The translations under genes were made by a program, and so were the position numbers. Positions 1-11,707 of a stretch of DNA of 64,000 nt are shown here, piece by piece (positions within the stretch are counted from its first letter, which is position 1; the number at the start of each line of letters is the position of its first letter). The notes beneath the pieces are model-generated. The model saw nothing but the letters and a program-made list of their open reading frames with translations. It searched no databases and was not told the DNA's origin. This DNA comes from Megalobrama amblycephala. Taxonomy: Eukaryota; Chordata; Actinopteri; Cypriniformes; Xenocyprididae. Location of the stretch: NCBI RefSeq assembly GCF_018812025.1, contig NC_063058.1:19832297-19896296 (forward strand), given 5' to 3'.

Positions 1-230
1 ATAAACACTCGTATTGGAACACGAGTGTTTACCACCAGCATTCGCTGTGTCGTGTTAGTGGATTCATTATGTCGGACTCACCGCAGGTAACTCATAATCT
101 GCAGTTGTTACTTCTGTCTCCTGACAAAAACATTGCATGCGGCGCCTGTGGAGTGTGGAAAGTTACTGGAGCGCGCAGTCGCGCTCGTCTCTCACAAGGA
201 ACGTCACGGCAGTGATTGACAAACCAGAGG

Positions 231-267
231 GCCAATCCTTTACGCGATGATCGCGTAAACGATTGGC
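231..267. repeat. Near-perfect 37-bp palindrome
   Basis: The sequence reads almost identically on both strands, with a core of TTTACGCGATGATCGCGTAAA and outer arms GCCAATC/GATTGGC. Only one position in each 18-base arm fails to pair. It is CpG-rich (CGCG twice) and could form a cruciform. It may be the fused ends of a foldback element; no function can be assigned. Confidence 0.7.
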
Positions 268-540
268 TGATGTTTTTAAGGCCCTACCTTGTGCACAGAT
301 GATGTATATTAATATTATTCCTTTCAGTGCACCTAATAAATAGTCTTTTATCAGTTAGTAAAGACAGTTTCAAGTAATATTGCAAAAATTTATAAAACAA
401 AACATCCTCTTTACCACCTTTAATGACGCAAACGTACCGCGTTTCGGACCCAAATAATATAATGTGAACACAATCAAGCTGTGGCAGGGGGGCTGAACAT
501 GATTTCACCAGTTAGAACATGTTCCTGGATCAGCATTCTT

Positions 541-752
541 GTTGATCCTGGAACAACATTCCTATCAACCAATCAGATTTGACGGATAGGTTTACAGTCA
601 ATCTCCAGTTTAGGCTTAAAACAAGGGTTAGGGGCTTCTACACCATTCTTATTCTCCTATAGCTTTTACCTCTGATTTTAGGGATAAGTTATGGGCAGGG
701 GTAGGGATAGGGTTAGGACAAGTCAGGACAGGAATGTTGTTCCAGGATCAAC
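541..752. mobile_element. Short foldback MITE with 23-bp terminal inverted repeats
   Basis: The left end (541-563, starting GTTGATCCTGGAACAAC) is exactly the reverse complement of the right end (730-752). The 212-bp unit has no coding capacity, as expected of a miniature inverted-repeat transposable element. I could not find a clear target-site duplication. A related imperfect hairpin (518-556) abuts the left end. Confidence 0.6.
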
Positions 753-957
753 AAAAGATCAATCACGGTGACCTGCAGGGGAAGGGGGGAGCAATCGAAC
801 TCGGGTTCAGACCAGGCAGTCGAACCAAGTGTGAAAGCACCCTAAAACTATAAACATTATGATGGCGTATGAAGATGAAACGTAAGAACTAACGGCACCG
901 ACAGACGGCAACTTTGCTGGTTTTGTTGGATCAGTGTCTGTGCGGTGTGAATTGGCC

Positions 958-1569
958 TTAAAGGGTTAGTTCACCTAAAAATTAAAATTCTGTCATTATT
1001 TACTCACACCCATAAGACCTTCGTTCATCTTCAGAACACAAATTAAGATATTTTTGATAAAATCCGAGAGGTATCTGACTCCTCCATAGACACGACCACT
1101 TTCAAGGTCCAGAAAGGTACTAAAGATGTCATTAAAATAGTCCCGGCTCCTGCGTCAGCATCACACGCATGCATCATGCTGCTCACGTGATCAGCGTCGG
1201 CCAATAATGAGTCTGCGTTCTGACGTAGAACCTGGAAACACTGGACGTAAACAGCATATGAGAATGACAGATGAGAGATGATTATTTTTGTTTTGTTTTT
1301 GCGCACAAAAAGTATTCTCGTCGCTTCATAAAATTACGTTTGAACTTCTGCAGTCACGTGGACTATTTTAACAATGTCTTTAGTACCTTTCTGGACCTTG
1401 AAAGTGGTGATTATATTGTTGTCTATGGAGGCATCAGAAATCTCTTGGATTTCATCAAAAATATCTTTATTTGTGTTCCAAAGATGAACGAAGGTCTTAC
1501 GGGTTTGGAACGGCATGAGGGTGAGTAATAATGACAGAATTTTCATTTTTGGGTGAACTAACCCTTTAA
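958..1569. mobile_element. Foldback MITE, GGGTTAGTTCACC family (copy 1)
   Basis: The left end TTAAAGGGTTAGTTCACC and the right end GGTGAACTAACCCTTTAA are perfect inverted repeats, and the complementarity continues inward for well over 100 bp (TTCTGTCATTATTTACTCAC, AGACCTTCGTTCATCTTC). It sits between TTAA-type ends. The same family recurs at 9429-10271 and, one-sided, at 59866. Translations inside the element are artefacts of the foldback. Confidence 0.8.
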
Positions 1570-3622
1570 AGATTATAGAACAGAAAGATACATTTTAGAA
1601 AAGTTATTATTGAAAAAATCTATTTGTTTACCTGGATATCTGTAAAATGTGTTTCTGAGTGACACACCAAGCCGATGGTCAGCCGTCAACCAAAGTAGGG
1701 GCGTCATTTAGCGTCTGTCAGTCCAGTTTTTTTGTTTTGTTTTATTTTTAACCAGCACAGGGCAGCTGGAGTGACAGATCACTCTGATTGGCTGTTCAGC
1801 TTTATAGTGAACCAGTGCATGAAAAAACATGATGAAAGCGAGGAAACTACGAAGTCAAAAGAAGGCTTTTCTAATTTTACGTCATCTTATTTGAGCAATC
1901 CAATACACAAACAATTTCATAACGAAATTATAGTCTGGAGTGAAAAAAGTGATAGACATGATTCATATTCAAAATGGTATGCAAGCACTATTTTGTTTAC
2001 GGTTTGTATATCTGCAGTACGTGTTTCGGTTTCCCTTTTTGAATGACAAATACAGACTACTGCCACCTGCTGTGCTGATATTTCCTCTCACGCATTGAAT
2101 GTACATGCTAGTTGGCCATCTCTGAAGCACAACGTTTTAGCCCAGATGCAGGTGATGCGAAGTGACAACACAGTTTCTAGTTCTTTGGTGTCACAAGTTT
2201 AAAAAAAGACATAGACAAATGTATTGTACAAAGCAATTTTTTGGGGGGCACAAACAGAATGCCACACTTTCCTGCCTTTTAAATTCATGTTTTAATGCAT
2301 TAGCTGCTTGGCAAATCCAAGTATCAACTGGGCCACATCTCCATCGTCCAATTAGTTGATGAACTGTATGTTGACACTCCATCCTGACAGGACTTGTTGA
2401 CTGTTTCTTCATTAGAGAAGGAGTCCCCCTCTCTTATTAATAGTTTAGCAGAGGCCTGTAAAGGTCAAGTGCATTAGTTGAGATTTCAAACATGCTACAT
2501 GAAGATCTGGGTAGGATAATAGCAGCTGTTTGTTTATATAATGAGTACTGTACTTATTTTATGAGTATAAATAAATCTGATGAGGAGATGTGACACTGTG
2601 CACATTATAAACCATCTCACAACATGCCTTTGTGTAGAGTAATACATTGTTTCTTCATTTGGGCATATACTTTTCATATTCTTTAACTTTTAAAATTTCA
2701 TTTTTTTGTGGACAGATGTACTATTTTTTATTTCCTAAACAACGTTCATCAGCTTATTTTGGGATTTCTCATTTCTCACCTTCTCCATTGGATGGTAAAT
2801 GTTGCTTGATTATGTTTTCTGTGGGACAAAAGTTGTCTTCCTCCAGGTGGCGCATGGCTGAGAACCGACTCCACGACTGTGTTCAAATCTCAGGATGTTA
2901 TTATTGGATACATTTATTTACTAAAAAGTATATTTGGTTAAATCTATTAATTTGTTAACACTTAGCATGCAAAACTGACCCACAATCTCGTTTTTATATG
3001 ATTAAAAAAAAAAAAAAAAAAAAAAAAATATTATTAACAAACGATTTGATTGGTCAATTCAAATCATCGCTGAGAAAAGTAACAGCTGACACATGATTGT
3101 ATTGTCTTGCGGTGCCTGTTATTTTTCTCAGCGCTGTTTCGGGATATACCAATCACAGTTGTTTGCAATACTGTATGATACTGTATGACAACAATTTAAA
3201 CCTAAAAATTACACTAAAATACACAGAGAATAGCTAAAAATTATTATTTATACATATTAGAGACAACCTCCGGTCCAATAAACCACGCCCTGTTTAATGC
3301 TAATTTCCTTTCTTTGGTCGTTTCTACCCTAGTCAGTAACGTTAGCCATAGAAAGAGCTCTTTAGTGCGTTTGAGTTTAATATTTTAATCACACGTAATA
3401 ATTCTGTTTAGATCAAACTAGATTTTGCATTTCGAGAAGTAATTTTATAAACATTCCAAGGACGCATATTCACTCCTTCAAAATAAGGGCACTTAGTAGG
3501 CAGCCTATCCAGGATGTGCTCGTACGTCGCCATTTTCCCTGGGAGGGAATGTTAACAGAAGCACACTGCCAACGTGCACTATTAAGGGCCCTAGAAATCT
3601 GTTTTACCAAGTGATATAAAAT
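1570..3622. other. Non-coding stretch upstream of the first SANT-like gene
   Basis: No gene is supported. It contains a poly-A run at 3003-3028 and, at about 2847-2895, a tRNA-like A-box/B-box pair (TGGCGCATGGC, then GTTCAAATC 25-30 bases later) that looks like the head of a decayed SINE. The last 300 bases, ending at the start codon at 3623, should hold the promoter and 5' UTR of the next gene. No TATA box is obvious there. Confidence 0.45.
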
Positions 3623-4773
3623 ATGGATTCAGCGTCGACCACCTCTAAACTCATCTATAAAAGTAAGTAGTTCGTTTTTGCGCGAAACTAACAAGTAATG
3701 TGAGCATAAAGCTAACTAACTGGCTGTTTTATGTGCACTAGTGTCTAATGAGGATATCACAAAACTGATACAGCTGCGGTCGAGCAACTCAGCGCTTTTT
3801 GACGGGAGGAAAAATTCGTCAAAAACAGCCTGGAGGTGCGATTTGTATTCTTAGAATTTGTGTCTCTCACAGCCTGTATTATTTACAATAAGTTATTATT
3901 TTGTTTATTTTTTTTCCAGTGCAATACTCAGAGAAATGGGGCTTGAGGAAAAGATGACAACTGAGCAGATTGCCAAAAAGTGGGAAAACCTGAAAGCAAG
4001 ATATAAGGTTGGTCTCACTGCCAAATTTGCTTTTTTAAATGCCAAAAATATTCAGCAGTTTCATAAATTTACCAATTCTTCACAAGGATGCGAAATATCC
4101 TCCCACCGGCGTGGAGAAGAACCCCACCTGCTGGAAATGGTTCAATCTCATGGACGATGCTCTGGCTGAAGAGTTTGATGAAAAGATCAGCCAGCAAGTG
4201 ATCACCTCAGAAGCTGACAATGATAATGCACCTCATCCGAGTAAGAGGTTACGCCAGATCAAAGTCGAAGGGGAAATATTAGAATTTCTGGAAGAGGAAG
4301 TAACTTCGGTGAACATGCCGCCAGCCTCCAAATCGCATCTGGTTAAGCGGGGAATACAAAAAGGCAAACAGACAGCAGAAAGCCATTCATTGGACATCAT
4401 GAGAACCAAACTTCAAAGAGAAAGACAGCTTCTAGAGAAAGAACTCGGCGGTCTGGACAGAGAAAAAGCCCTTCTAGAGCGGGAAAGGGCCCTTGCGGAT
4501 CGGGAAAGAGCAGCTCTTCAGCGGGACAGAGCTCAGGTAGAGAAGGACAAAGCTGCGGTTAACAGAGACAAAGCGTCATTGGAACAGGACAGAGCCAGAC
4601 TGCAGAAAGACAGAGACGCTTTGGCCAGGGACAGAGCGGCCCTTGAAAGAGACAGAAGGTCGGCGGATTTCACAAATCACGTGAAAAGCAGTTGCAATGG
4701 ACTGGACTGTCCTCATGAAAAGAACAGAGAAAAATTAATATTCTTACTTGAAAGAGTGATGGAAAAAATTTGA
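3623..4773 (+). CDS. Myb/SANT-like DNA-binding protein with heptad-repeat helix (paralogue 1)
   Basis: Four exons fit perfectly: 3623-3662, 3742-3835, 3920-4007 and 4087-4773, giving 302 aa; intron phases are 1, 2 and 0. Residues about 14-100 form a Myb/SANT-like (trihelix-type, Myb_DNA-bind_4-like) domain with the pattern ITKLIQLR, LFDGRKN, AWS, IAKKWENLKARYK, PPTGVEKNP and CWKWFNLMDDAL. Such domains bind DNA in the nucleus. From about residue 195 to 270 comes a highly charged helix made of consecutive seven-residue units of the form RAxLExD, predicted to be a coiled coil or single alpha-helix. The C-terminus (REKLIFLLERVMEKI) is shared with the paralogue at 8371-11367. The start codon opens the first exon of a frame that joins cleanly through three introns. 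Poly-A signals ATTAAA (4892) and AATAAA (5153) follow. The family call is by pattern; the DNA target is unknown. Confidence 0.85.
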
Positions 4774-4891
4774 AGCAACTCTGATGAGAATGAGGCAAAC
4801 CTCAGGGAAAAAAGGATACTGCAACAAGTTCTGTGAGCTTATGGGATATCTGAACGCTCCTTGGGTTTATGTCTTTGCAGTCTGAAGAGAC

Positions 4892-5158
4892 ATTAAAACA
4901 TTTCATTTTTGGTCAAAATTTTGTTTTTGTACTTTTCAGTTCTAAATCAGTCATATTGTCACAGTCTTGACTCATAGAATGGGTTTACCACATACATTGG
5001 CAGGGTGCAAAAGGGCCCCTGAACTAAGATGTTTTTGAGATTTCTTTAATTACTTGTGAATGTTGACTAAGAAACACGGAATGTGACGCTTTATTTCTGA
5101 TATAATGTAATATAACAGTATCTGTTAGTAAAGTATACCGTTTGTGCCATACAATAAA
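4892..5158 (+). terminator. Candidate polyadenylation signals of SANT-like gene 1
   Basis: ATTAAA at 4892-4897 and AATAAA at 5153-5158 lie about 120 and 380 bases after the stop codon. Either could end the transcript; the choice cannot be made from sequence alone. Confidence 0.5.
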
Positions 5159-5329
5159 TGTCAAAACCCAAGATTCACGGTCCGCTGAGTTTTCATTCAG
5201 ATGTTTTTACTCAAATTGTTAACAAAACATGAAATAACATAAGAAATTAAAAATGTAGATTATTATATTAAATGTGTATACATGTAATGCAGATATTTTT
5301 TTTCATGAGAATAATTCAAAATAAAAGCA

Positions 5330-5877
5330 TTAAAGGATTAGATCACTTTCAAATTAAAATTTCCTGATAATTTACTCACCCCCATGTCATCCAAGATGTT
5401 CATGTCTTTCTTTCTTTAGTCGAAAATAAATTAAGGTTTTTGATGATTTTTCTCCATATAGTGGACTTCAATGGCCTCCAAACAGTTGAAGGTCAAAATT
5501 ACAGTTTCAGTGCAGCTTCAAAGCGCTATACGTGATCCCAGATGAGGAATAAGAGTCCTATCTAGAGAAACCATCGCTCATTTTCTAAAAAAAAAGTTAA
5601 AATTATATACGTTTTAACAATAAATGCTCATCTTGAACTAGCTATTTTCTTCTTCTTCTCTATTCTTCCCTATTCTAAGTGTATTACTGCCCTACACAGG
5701 TCAAAGTTTGAACTAATTGTTATATACTTGCACTAGCATATTGAATATGACAATTTAGTTCAAATTTTGACCTGTGGAGGGCAGTAAAACACTTAGCAGT
5801 GTCTACACTGCTGGAATAGAGAAGAATAAGAAGAGAGCTTCAAGATGAACATTTATGGTTAAAACGTATAAAATTGT

Positions 5878-5912
<35 letters not shown>

Positions 5913-6178
5913 AAGACCAATCGTTTCTCTAGATAAGACCCTTATTCCTCGTCTGGTATCGTTTAAAGCCCTTTGAAGCTGCACTGAAACTGTAATTTTG
6001 ACCTTCAACCGTTTGGGCTCCATTGAAGTCCACTATAAGGAGAATAATCCTGGAATGTTTTCCTCAAAAACCTTAATTTCTTTTTGACTGAAGAAAGAAA
6101 GACATGAATATCTTGGATGACATGGGGGTGACTAAATTATCAGGAAATTTTAATTTGAAAGTGAACTAATCCTTTAAG
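5330..6178. mobile_element. Foldback MITE, AAAGGATTAGATCACTTTC family
   Basis: The left end TTAAAGGATTAGATCACTTT pairs with the right end (AAAGTGAACTAATCCTTTAA), and long arms pair inward (CATGTCATCCAAGATGTTCATG; CTTCAATGGCCTCC). The centre has a second foldback around a poly-T run at about 5880-5910. No protein is encoded. A related but degraded arm lies inside Mx gene 2 at about 35050-35285. Confidence 0.8.
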
Positions 6179-7065
6179 ACTTTTGGACCCAACTCTAGAT
6201 TCTTTCAGAAAAATTTTAATGTTGACAGTGGGTATATTACTTACAAACTGTAGTCAGTTACTGATTCCTAATATCATGACAAAAATTGTAGTTAGTAGCG
6301 TAATTCATTACATTACACATTTAAGTTAATATAATCAGACTACTTTTGGATTACTTTTAGATTACTTTTGACCTAACTCGTTTATCACATTGATTTGAAC
6401 AGGATAATCTTTTACCAAATTGATATAAAATTACAAAGAGAAAGAAAAAATGTTTCAGTCTTTGTTATGAAGAACATGAAATGCATTAAATATCACATTA
6501 CGTCAGGGTTTCCCAGACTGGGGTTCATGATGAAACTGCAGGAGGTTTGTGAGTTTAAAGAAAAGCTATTAAGTAATTAAATCATTTATACAGTATATTA
6601 GGTCAAAGAGGTTCAGCTGACAAAAAAAGTTTGGAAATCCCTGCATTGCATGTAAATATGCAATGATGTGAAGTTGTGAAGCCTTCAAGAGACAGTAATA
6701 CATGGTTAAATGACTTACTGAGTGATAATTCAGATATTAATGAATGTGTTGTGTGTGCAATTCCACAAACCTGAGACCTTCTGAACCTATATAAGGCTTT
6801 TTTAGAAAGGAAGATAAAAAAGAAGTAGGGTGAATCAATGATTTATGAATAAGTACTGGCATTGTGAGAATAACATGTAATAATTAATAACATTTCATTT
6901 TAAAATGTAGTATAATCTAATTACAAGTACTTCATTTTTGGAATCAGATTAGTAATCCAGATTACATGTAATCAGTTACTACCCAGCTCTGACTGTTTTG
7001 TGTTTATAGTTTTGAATTATCTTTTTTTCTCACTTTATTTATACATTTTCAAGTATTACAACTAG
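6179..7065. other. AT-rich non-coding stretch between the two SANT-like genes
   Basis: I see no gene. The sequence is AT-rich with short self-complementary pieces (for example GTAATCAGTTACT near 6967 matching inverted pieces near 6250-6370, GTAGTCAGTTACTGATT), suggesting another eroded foldback repeat spanning roughly 6240-6990. Confidence 0.45.
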
Positions 7066-7800
7066 TGCTGTCAAACGATTAATCGCAATTAATTCTAAAT
7101 AAAAGTTTGTGTTTACATAATATGTGATCCTGGACCACAAAACCACTCATAAGTCGCACTGGTATATTTGTAGCAATAGCCAACAATACATTGTATGGGT
7201 CAAAATTATCAATTTTTCTTTTATGCCAAAATCATTAGGATATTAAGTAAAGATCATGTTACATGAAGATATTTTGTAAATTTCCCACCATAAATATATA
7301 AAAAATGTATTTTTGTGAGTGGATATGCATTGCTAAGGACTTATTTGGATGACTTTAAAAGCGATTTTCTCAATATTTTAATTTTTTTTGCACCCTCAGA
7401 TTCCAGATTTTCATATAGTTATATCTTGGCCAAATATTGTCCTATCAACACCCTCTTTCAGATAATGTCAATTTCGAAAAAAATTGGCCCTTATGGTTAT
7501 GGTTATGTGGTCCAGGGTGACATATATATGTGTGTACTGTGTATATTCATTATGTATAATACGCACACATGCATGTATAAATTTAACAAAAATATATTAT
7601 ATTTATATATAAAATATTTATATTTATATATAATATAAATTATATATAAATATAAAATATACATGCATATATGTAAATATTTCTTAAATAAATGCATGTA
7701 TGTGATAAGAAATATACACAGTACACACACACACATATATTATGTAAACACAAACTTTTATTTTGGATGCATATGATATATTTCAAAAATACAGTTTAAA
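7066..7800. mobile_element. AT-rich repeat with nested GTGGTCCAGGG MITE
   Basis: An inner unit at 7122-7522 is bounded by TGTGATCCTGGACCAC and GTGGTCCAGGGTGACA (imperfect inverted ends). On both sides lies an outer repeat whose arms, AAAAGTTTGTGTTTACATAA and TTATGTAAACACAAACTTTT, are inverted copies, starting with TGTCAAACGATTAATCGC. Between 7530 and 7740 the sequence is a TATA/CATG-rich simple repeat. This arrangement is familiar from fish genomes. Open frames in it are low-complexity artefacts. Confidence 0.65.
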
Positions 7801-8370
7801 TGAATAATAGTTTGAATTAACTTTTATTTTTATATATTTTATTTCCAGTGGTTTTCATGCTTTAGCTTAAACGTATTTCAATTACTTGCCAGGGAAACAT
7901 TTCTAATAATCATTCTAGTAATAATTTTTAATTCAAAAATTTGTTTAAGTTTTTAATAATATTTATTCTTATAATATTTTTATGTTGTGTTATGATGTAT
8001 TTCAATTTTATTTTCTTTAACAAAAGGCTTTTAATAGTATTAGTTAAATATAATAATGTTAATTTCACGATTCAGCATTTTTTCAGCAGGATTCAAACTT
8101 GTAGATTTACTATCTATAACTGAAGATGAAAGATGCGCTTTCTGTTATCATCATAGAGGTTATCATAAAGCTGTTTTGCTCCTGACCGCTAGAGGGCAAT
8201 AATCTGACATCATTCGTATATCTGTTAGAAAAGGGAAAAGCTGTGAAGAAGTGCTGTTGTCCGCAACAGACACATAAACGGTTGATGAAGAAGTGAAAGA
8301 AATCAATAATATTCATGATATTACTATATATCTCATAAGAGGAGTTTGGCCACCTCTCTCACTTTAAGAA

Positions 8371-11367
8371 ATGGCGCAACCATCTCAACAGTGTGAGTGT
8401 CATTCTGTAAACCTGCACTGTGTCTGCATGAATGCAAAACTTTCGCACATTTCTGTAACTCTCTTTCATTAGTTCTTATGGAATTCAGCGTGGATTTAAA
8501 ACTAGTTTAATGTACTTGATATGTGCAGTTACATTAGCTTAATAAATAAAGATTTATTTCTATTATTTCAGACTGATGACAGTTGTCATTGTTTATAATG
8601 TGGTTTGACTGGGCTGTTTGTTCTGCATCAGATCCCATGTTCAAACCTAAAGTGAATGAATATTCACTGCATTGTTTGCACTGCGGTTCTGTTTCAGGGT
8701 CTCACAAGGACACAGAGACACTGATCAGGTGGCGCATGGCCCATGGCTATTTATTCTCAGGCTGGAGAAACACATGCAGAAATGGCTGGGAGTATGTATT
8801 CATTGTGATTCATTTTGCATCTGCAGCACATGTTGTTTATGTCCTCATTTCCTATGCTTATTTGTTGTTGCTAATGTTTTACAATAAAGAACAACTCTTA
8901 ATCAAGGGGTTTTCTAATTGTTGATGCCAGTGACCCCCATTTATGGTAACCTCCATTCTAATATATAACGACACATACTTCATAATGAATATCCCATTAA
9001 TACTGTGTAATATTAACAATAAAAATATAGAGATGATATTTCTATAAATTATTGGCTGTATTATGTATAAATTATTTGCATTTATTTTGTTACTATTTAA
9101 ATTAAGTTGATAGAATATTTGTTGCTACCCATTTTAGATTAGTTAAATAGCAATTACATTTTCTACATTACATAATTTTAGCAATTTTCACAATAAATAT
9201 AGTTTATGTTGACCTACAGCACCCAGTGAGACAGATGAGGGCCACAATGGCAAGGAGAAATGCATTAGGAATAAACCGCACAACTAAAATGATCAAGATT
9301 TCCATTATTGATTTATTTTTTAGAAATTATTTAAATATTGAAATATGTATTCATATTAAAAATATAAAAATAAATATAGTAGTAAAAAAATTGTGTTAAA
9401 CATTGAATTATTATTTTAAGTAAATACATTAAAGGGTTAGTTTACCCAAAAATTAAAATTCTGTCATTAATTACTCACCCTCATGTTCATCTTCGAAACA
9501 AAAATTAAGATATTTTTGATAAAATCCGATGGCTCAGTGAAGCCTCAATTGACAGCAAGATAATTAACACTTTCAGATGCCCAGAAAGCTACTAAAGACA
9601 TATTTAAAACAGTTCATGTGACTACAGTGATTCAACCTTAATGTTATGAAGCGACAAAAAAAAAAACTAAATAATGACTTCATTCAACAATATCTAGTGA
9701 TGGGCGATTTCAAAACACTGCTTCATGAAGCTTTGAAGCTTTACGAATCTTTTGTTTCGAATCATTGGATCGGAGCACGTATCAAACTGCCAAAGTCACG
9801 TGAACTATTGAAATTTCGAAATGTTTCGAAACACTTATGACGTAACGAAGCATCGTTTACCGAAATCATGTGACTTTGGCAGTTTGATACGTGCTCTGAA
9901 CCACTGATTCGAAACAAAAGATTCATAAAGCTTCAAATCAGTGTTTTGAAATCGGCCATCACTAGATATTGTTGAATAAAGTCGTTATTTTGTTTTTGCC
10001 GCACAAAAAGTATTCTTGTCGCTTCATAATAACATTAAGGTTGAACCACTGTAGTCACATGACCTGTTTTAAATACGTCTTTAGTAGCTTTCTGAGCATA
10101 GAAAGTGTTAATTATCTTGCTGTCAATGGAGGCCTCACTGAGTTTATATTTTTATCAAAAATATCTTAATTTGTGTTCTGAAGATGAATGAAGGTCTTAC
10201 GGGTGTGAAACGACATGAGGGTGAGTAATTAATGACATAATTTTCATTTTTTGGGTGAACTAACCCTTTAACTTTGACAGCCCTAAAAATACTTTGTGTA
10301 AAAAACAATAAATAGCTACATTTTTTCACAGACATGGATTTTATGTAGAAAACCCCAGTCTTAATCTATATGCAGTAGCAAAAGAGAAATTGAAAGAGTT
10401 TTCTGTTTTTAGGCTGTTCATTCAAGAAGCTAAATCAAACCTGGATGGAAATATTACTTCTCAAAGAGCAAAACGAAAGTGGGAGAATTTAAAATGCAAA
10501 TACAAGGTAAGATGGATGCATAGGCCTGTCTTTATTCTCAATTAAAATTATTTACTTGTGTAGTTGCACACCACTCATATTTATTTTCTTCAGAAAGTTA
10601 TAAATTAAATATATGCATGCTATTGTCCTAATGTAGTTTTCTCTACCCTCTGTGCCTAGGTTTTAAAAGCTCTTGCGAAGGATGTCGAAACGGTTAAACC
10701 TGAATCCTGGCGGTGGTTCAGACTCATGGAAAAGGCCGTAGATGGCGATCCCACTGACGTCGACCCTCCTAAACCGACCTTGCTGACCAACCTGGCCGAT
10801 GAGACCGAATGTGCAGCCCAGCCCTGCAAGAAGATGTATCAGGTAGAAATGGGGAGTGATATTTTAGAATTATTAACACAATCAGTCATCGAGGTCAATA
10901 CTCAAGCAACGGTAGCCGATGATGGACCCTCATCAGATACAGCAGAAAGTGTGAAAGGGAGACCGATGGAAAAAAGCCCCACAGAGACTCAAGATGAGCT
11001 ACACTTTGAAAGAGCCAAACTCAGAAGAGAGCGACAGCTGCTGGAGAAGGAGCACGCAGACCTAGACCGAGAGCGTGTGCTGTTGGAGCGTGAGAGAGCC
11101 GTCGCCGAAAGAGAGAAAACGGCGTTGGAGAGAGACAGAGCGCAGTTGGAAAAGGACCGAGCTGCAATTGACCGGGAAAGAGCGTCTCTGGAACAGGACA
11201 GAGCGAGACTGGAGCGGGACAGAGCGGCCCTTGAAAGAGACAGAGAGACTTTAACCGCCATGGCTCTTGAGACAAATGGCACAGGACACACTGAACCAGA
11301 CTCGCCATATGCAGAGGACAGAAAACGACTAATATTTTTGTTCGAAAAGCTGATCGAGAGATTTTGA
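8371..11367 (+). CDS. Myb/SANT-like DNA-binding protein with heptad-repeat helix (paralogue 2)
   Basis: Exons 8371-8392, 8698-8791, 10413-10506 and 10660-11367 join in frame to give 305 aa, with intron phases 1, 2 and 0 as in the paralogue at 3623-4773, and with exon 2 of identical length (94 nt). The Myb/SANT-like domain fills residues about 8-95: it opens at WSHKDTETLIRWR and continues with YLFSGWRN, the WEL junction, AKRKWENLKCKYK and SWRWFRLMEKA. Residues about 180-270 are a charged helix built from seven-residue units (RAALERD, RAQLEKD, RASLEQD). The C-terminus reads RKRLIFLFEKLIERF. The expected role is nuclear DNA binding with a long helical spacer or oligomerisation arm. Intron 2 (1.6 kb) is expanded by a MITE (9429-10271). 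The first exon encodes only seven residues, MAQPSQQ, so automatic predictors could miss it. Target genes are unknown. Confidence 0.85.
9429..10271. mobile_element. Foldback MITE, GGGTTAGTTCACC family (copy 2), with nested foldback
   Basis: It lies in intron 2 of the second SANT-like gene. Ends TTAAAGGGTTAGTTTACCC and GGGTGAACTAACCCTTTAA are inverted repeats like those of the copy at 958-1569. Inside, 9690-9970 is a second palindromic unit (CAATATCTAGTGATGG... matched by CCATCACTAGATATTG, with CCAAAGTCACGTGA/TCATGTGACTTTGG further in). The same inner unit occurs near 60060-60275, so the combination has spread as a composite. Confidence 0.75.
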
Positions 11368-11707
11368 AATCATTCTGGTACACTGAAATGTTGCATTCTG
11401 AAGGTATTTAAAATAACTTAAGGTACAGTGTTTCAAGGTTAAGTTGCTCCTTTTACTTAAGACACATTAAGAGGAAATGTGTTCTCAGCTGTGTTCAAAG
11501 CTTTGGACTATAAAGTTAGTTCATTCGTTGTAGTTCAGTACAATGCATAATGGTTAATTAATGTTAAGTTTATTCCCCCTATTTCACGTTCTTGGATGCA
11601 TTGAGATTAAAGTTATTGTTTCTGTTTTTGTGCCAAATCTTTCATATTTATTTAGTGCCTTACAAAATCTAGACTTATGGTTATTTCTTTTTTATGGAGG
11701 ACCAATA
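11368..11707. other. 3' flank of SANT-like gene 2
   Basis: Presumed 3' UTR and intergenic DNA after the stop codon. ATTAAA near 11600 is a possible polyadenylation signal. I see no other feature. Confidence 0.4.

Larger units (their letters stand above)
1..957. other. Non-coding stretch with small inverted repeats
   Basis: I see no gene here. The stretch begins with a perfect 10-bp hairpin (AAACACTCGT at 3-12 against its complement at 21-30) and holds the two inverted-repeat structures listed separately at 231-267 and 541-752. The remainder is ordinary non-coding sequence; short open frames in it have no recognisable protein character. Confidence 0.5.

Noticed and set aside
2647..2958. RWRMAENRLHDC frame resembling exon 2 of the second SANT-like gene (RWRMAHG)
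   Set aside because: The shared 15 bases contain a tRNA-type A box, and a B-box-like GTTCAAATC follows at the right distance, so a SINE head explains it better than a third SANT gene.
7315..7740. Long open frames in both strands
   Set aside because: They lie in AT-rich simple repeats and a foldback MITE; the proteins are low-complexity (YLYIKYLYLYII type).
10989..11383. Minus-strand frames of 100 and 120 aa over the SANT-like gene 2 last exon
   Set aside because: They are antisense shadows of the repetitive charged helix coding sequence.
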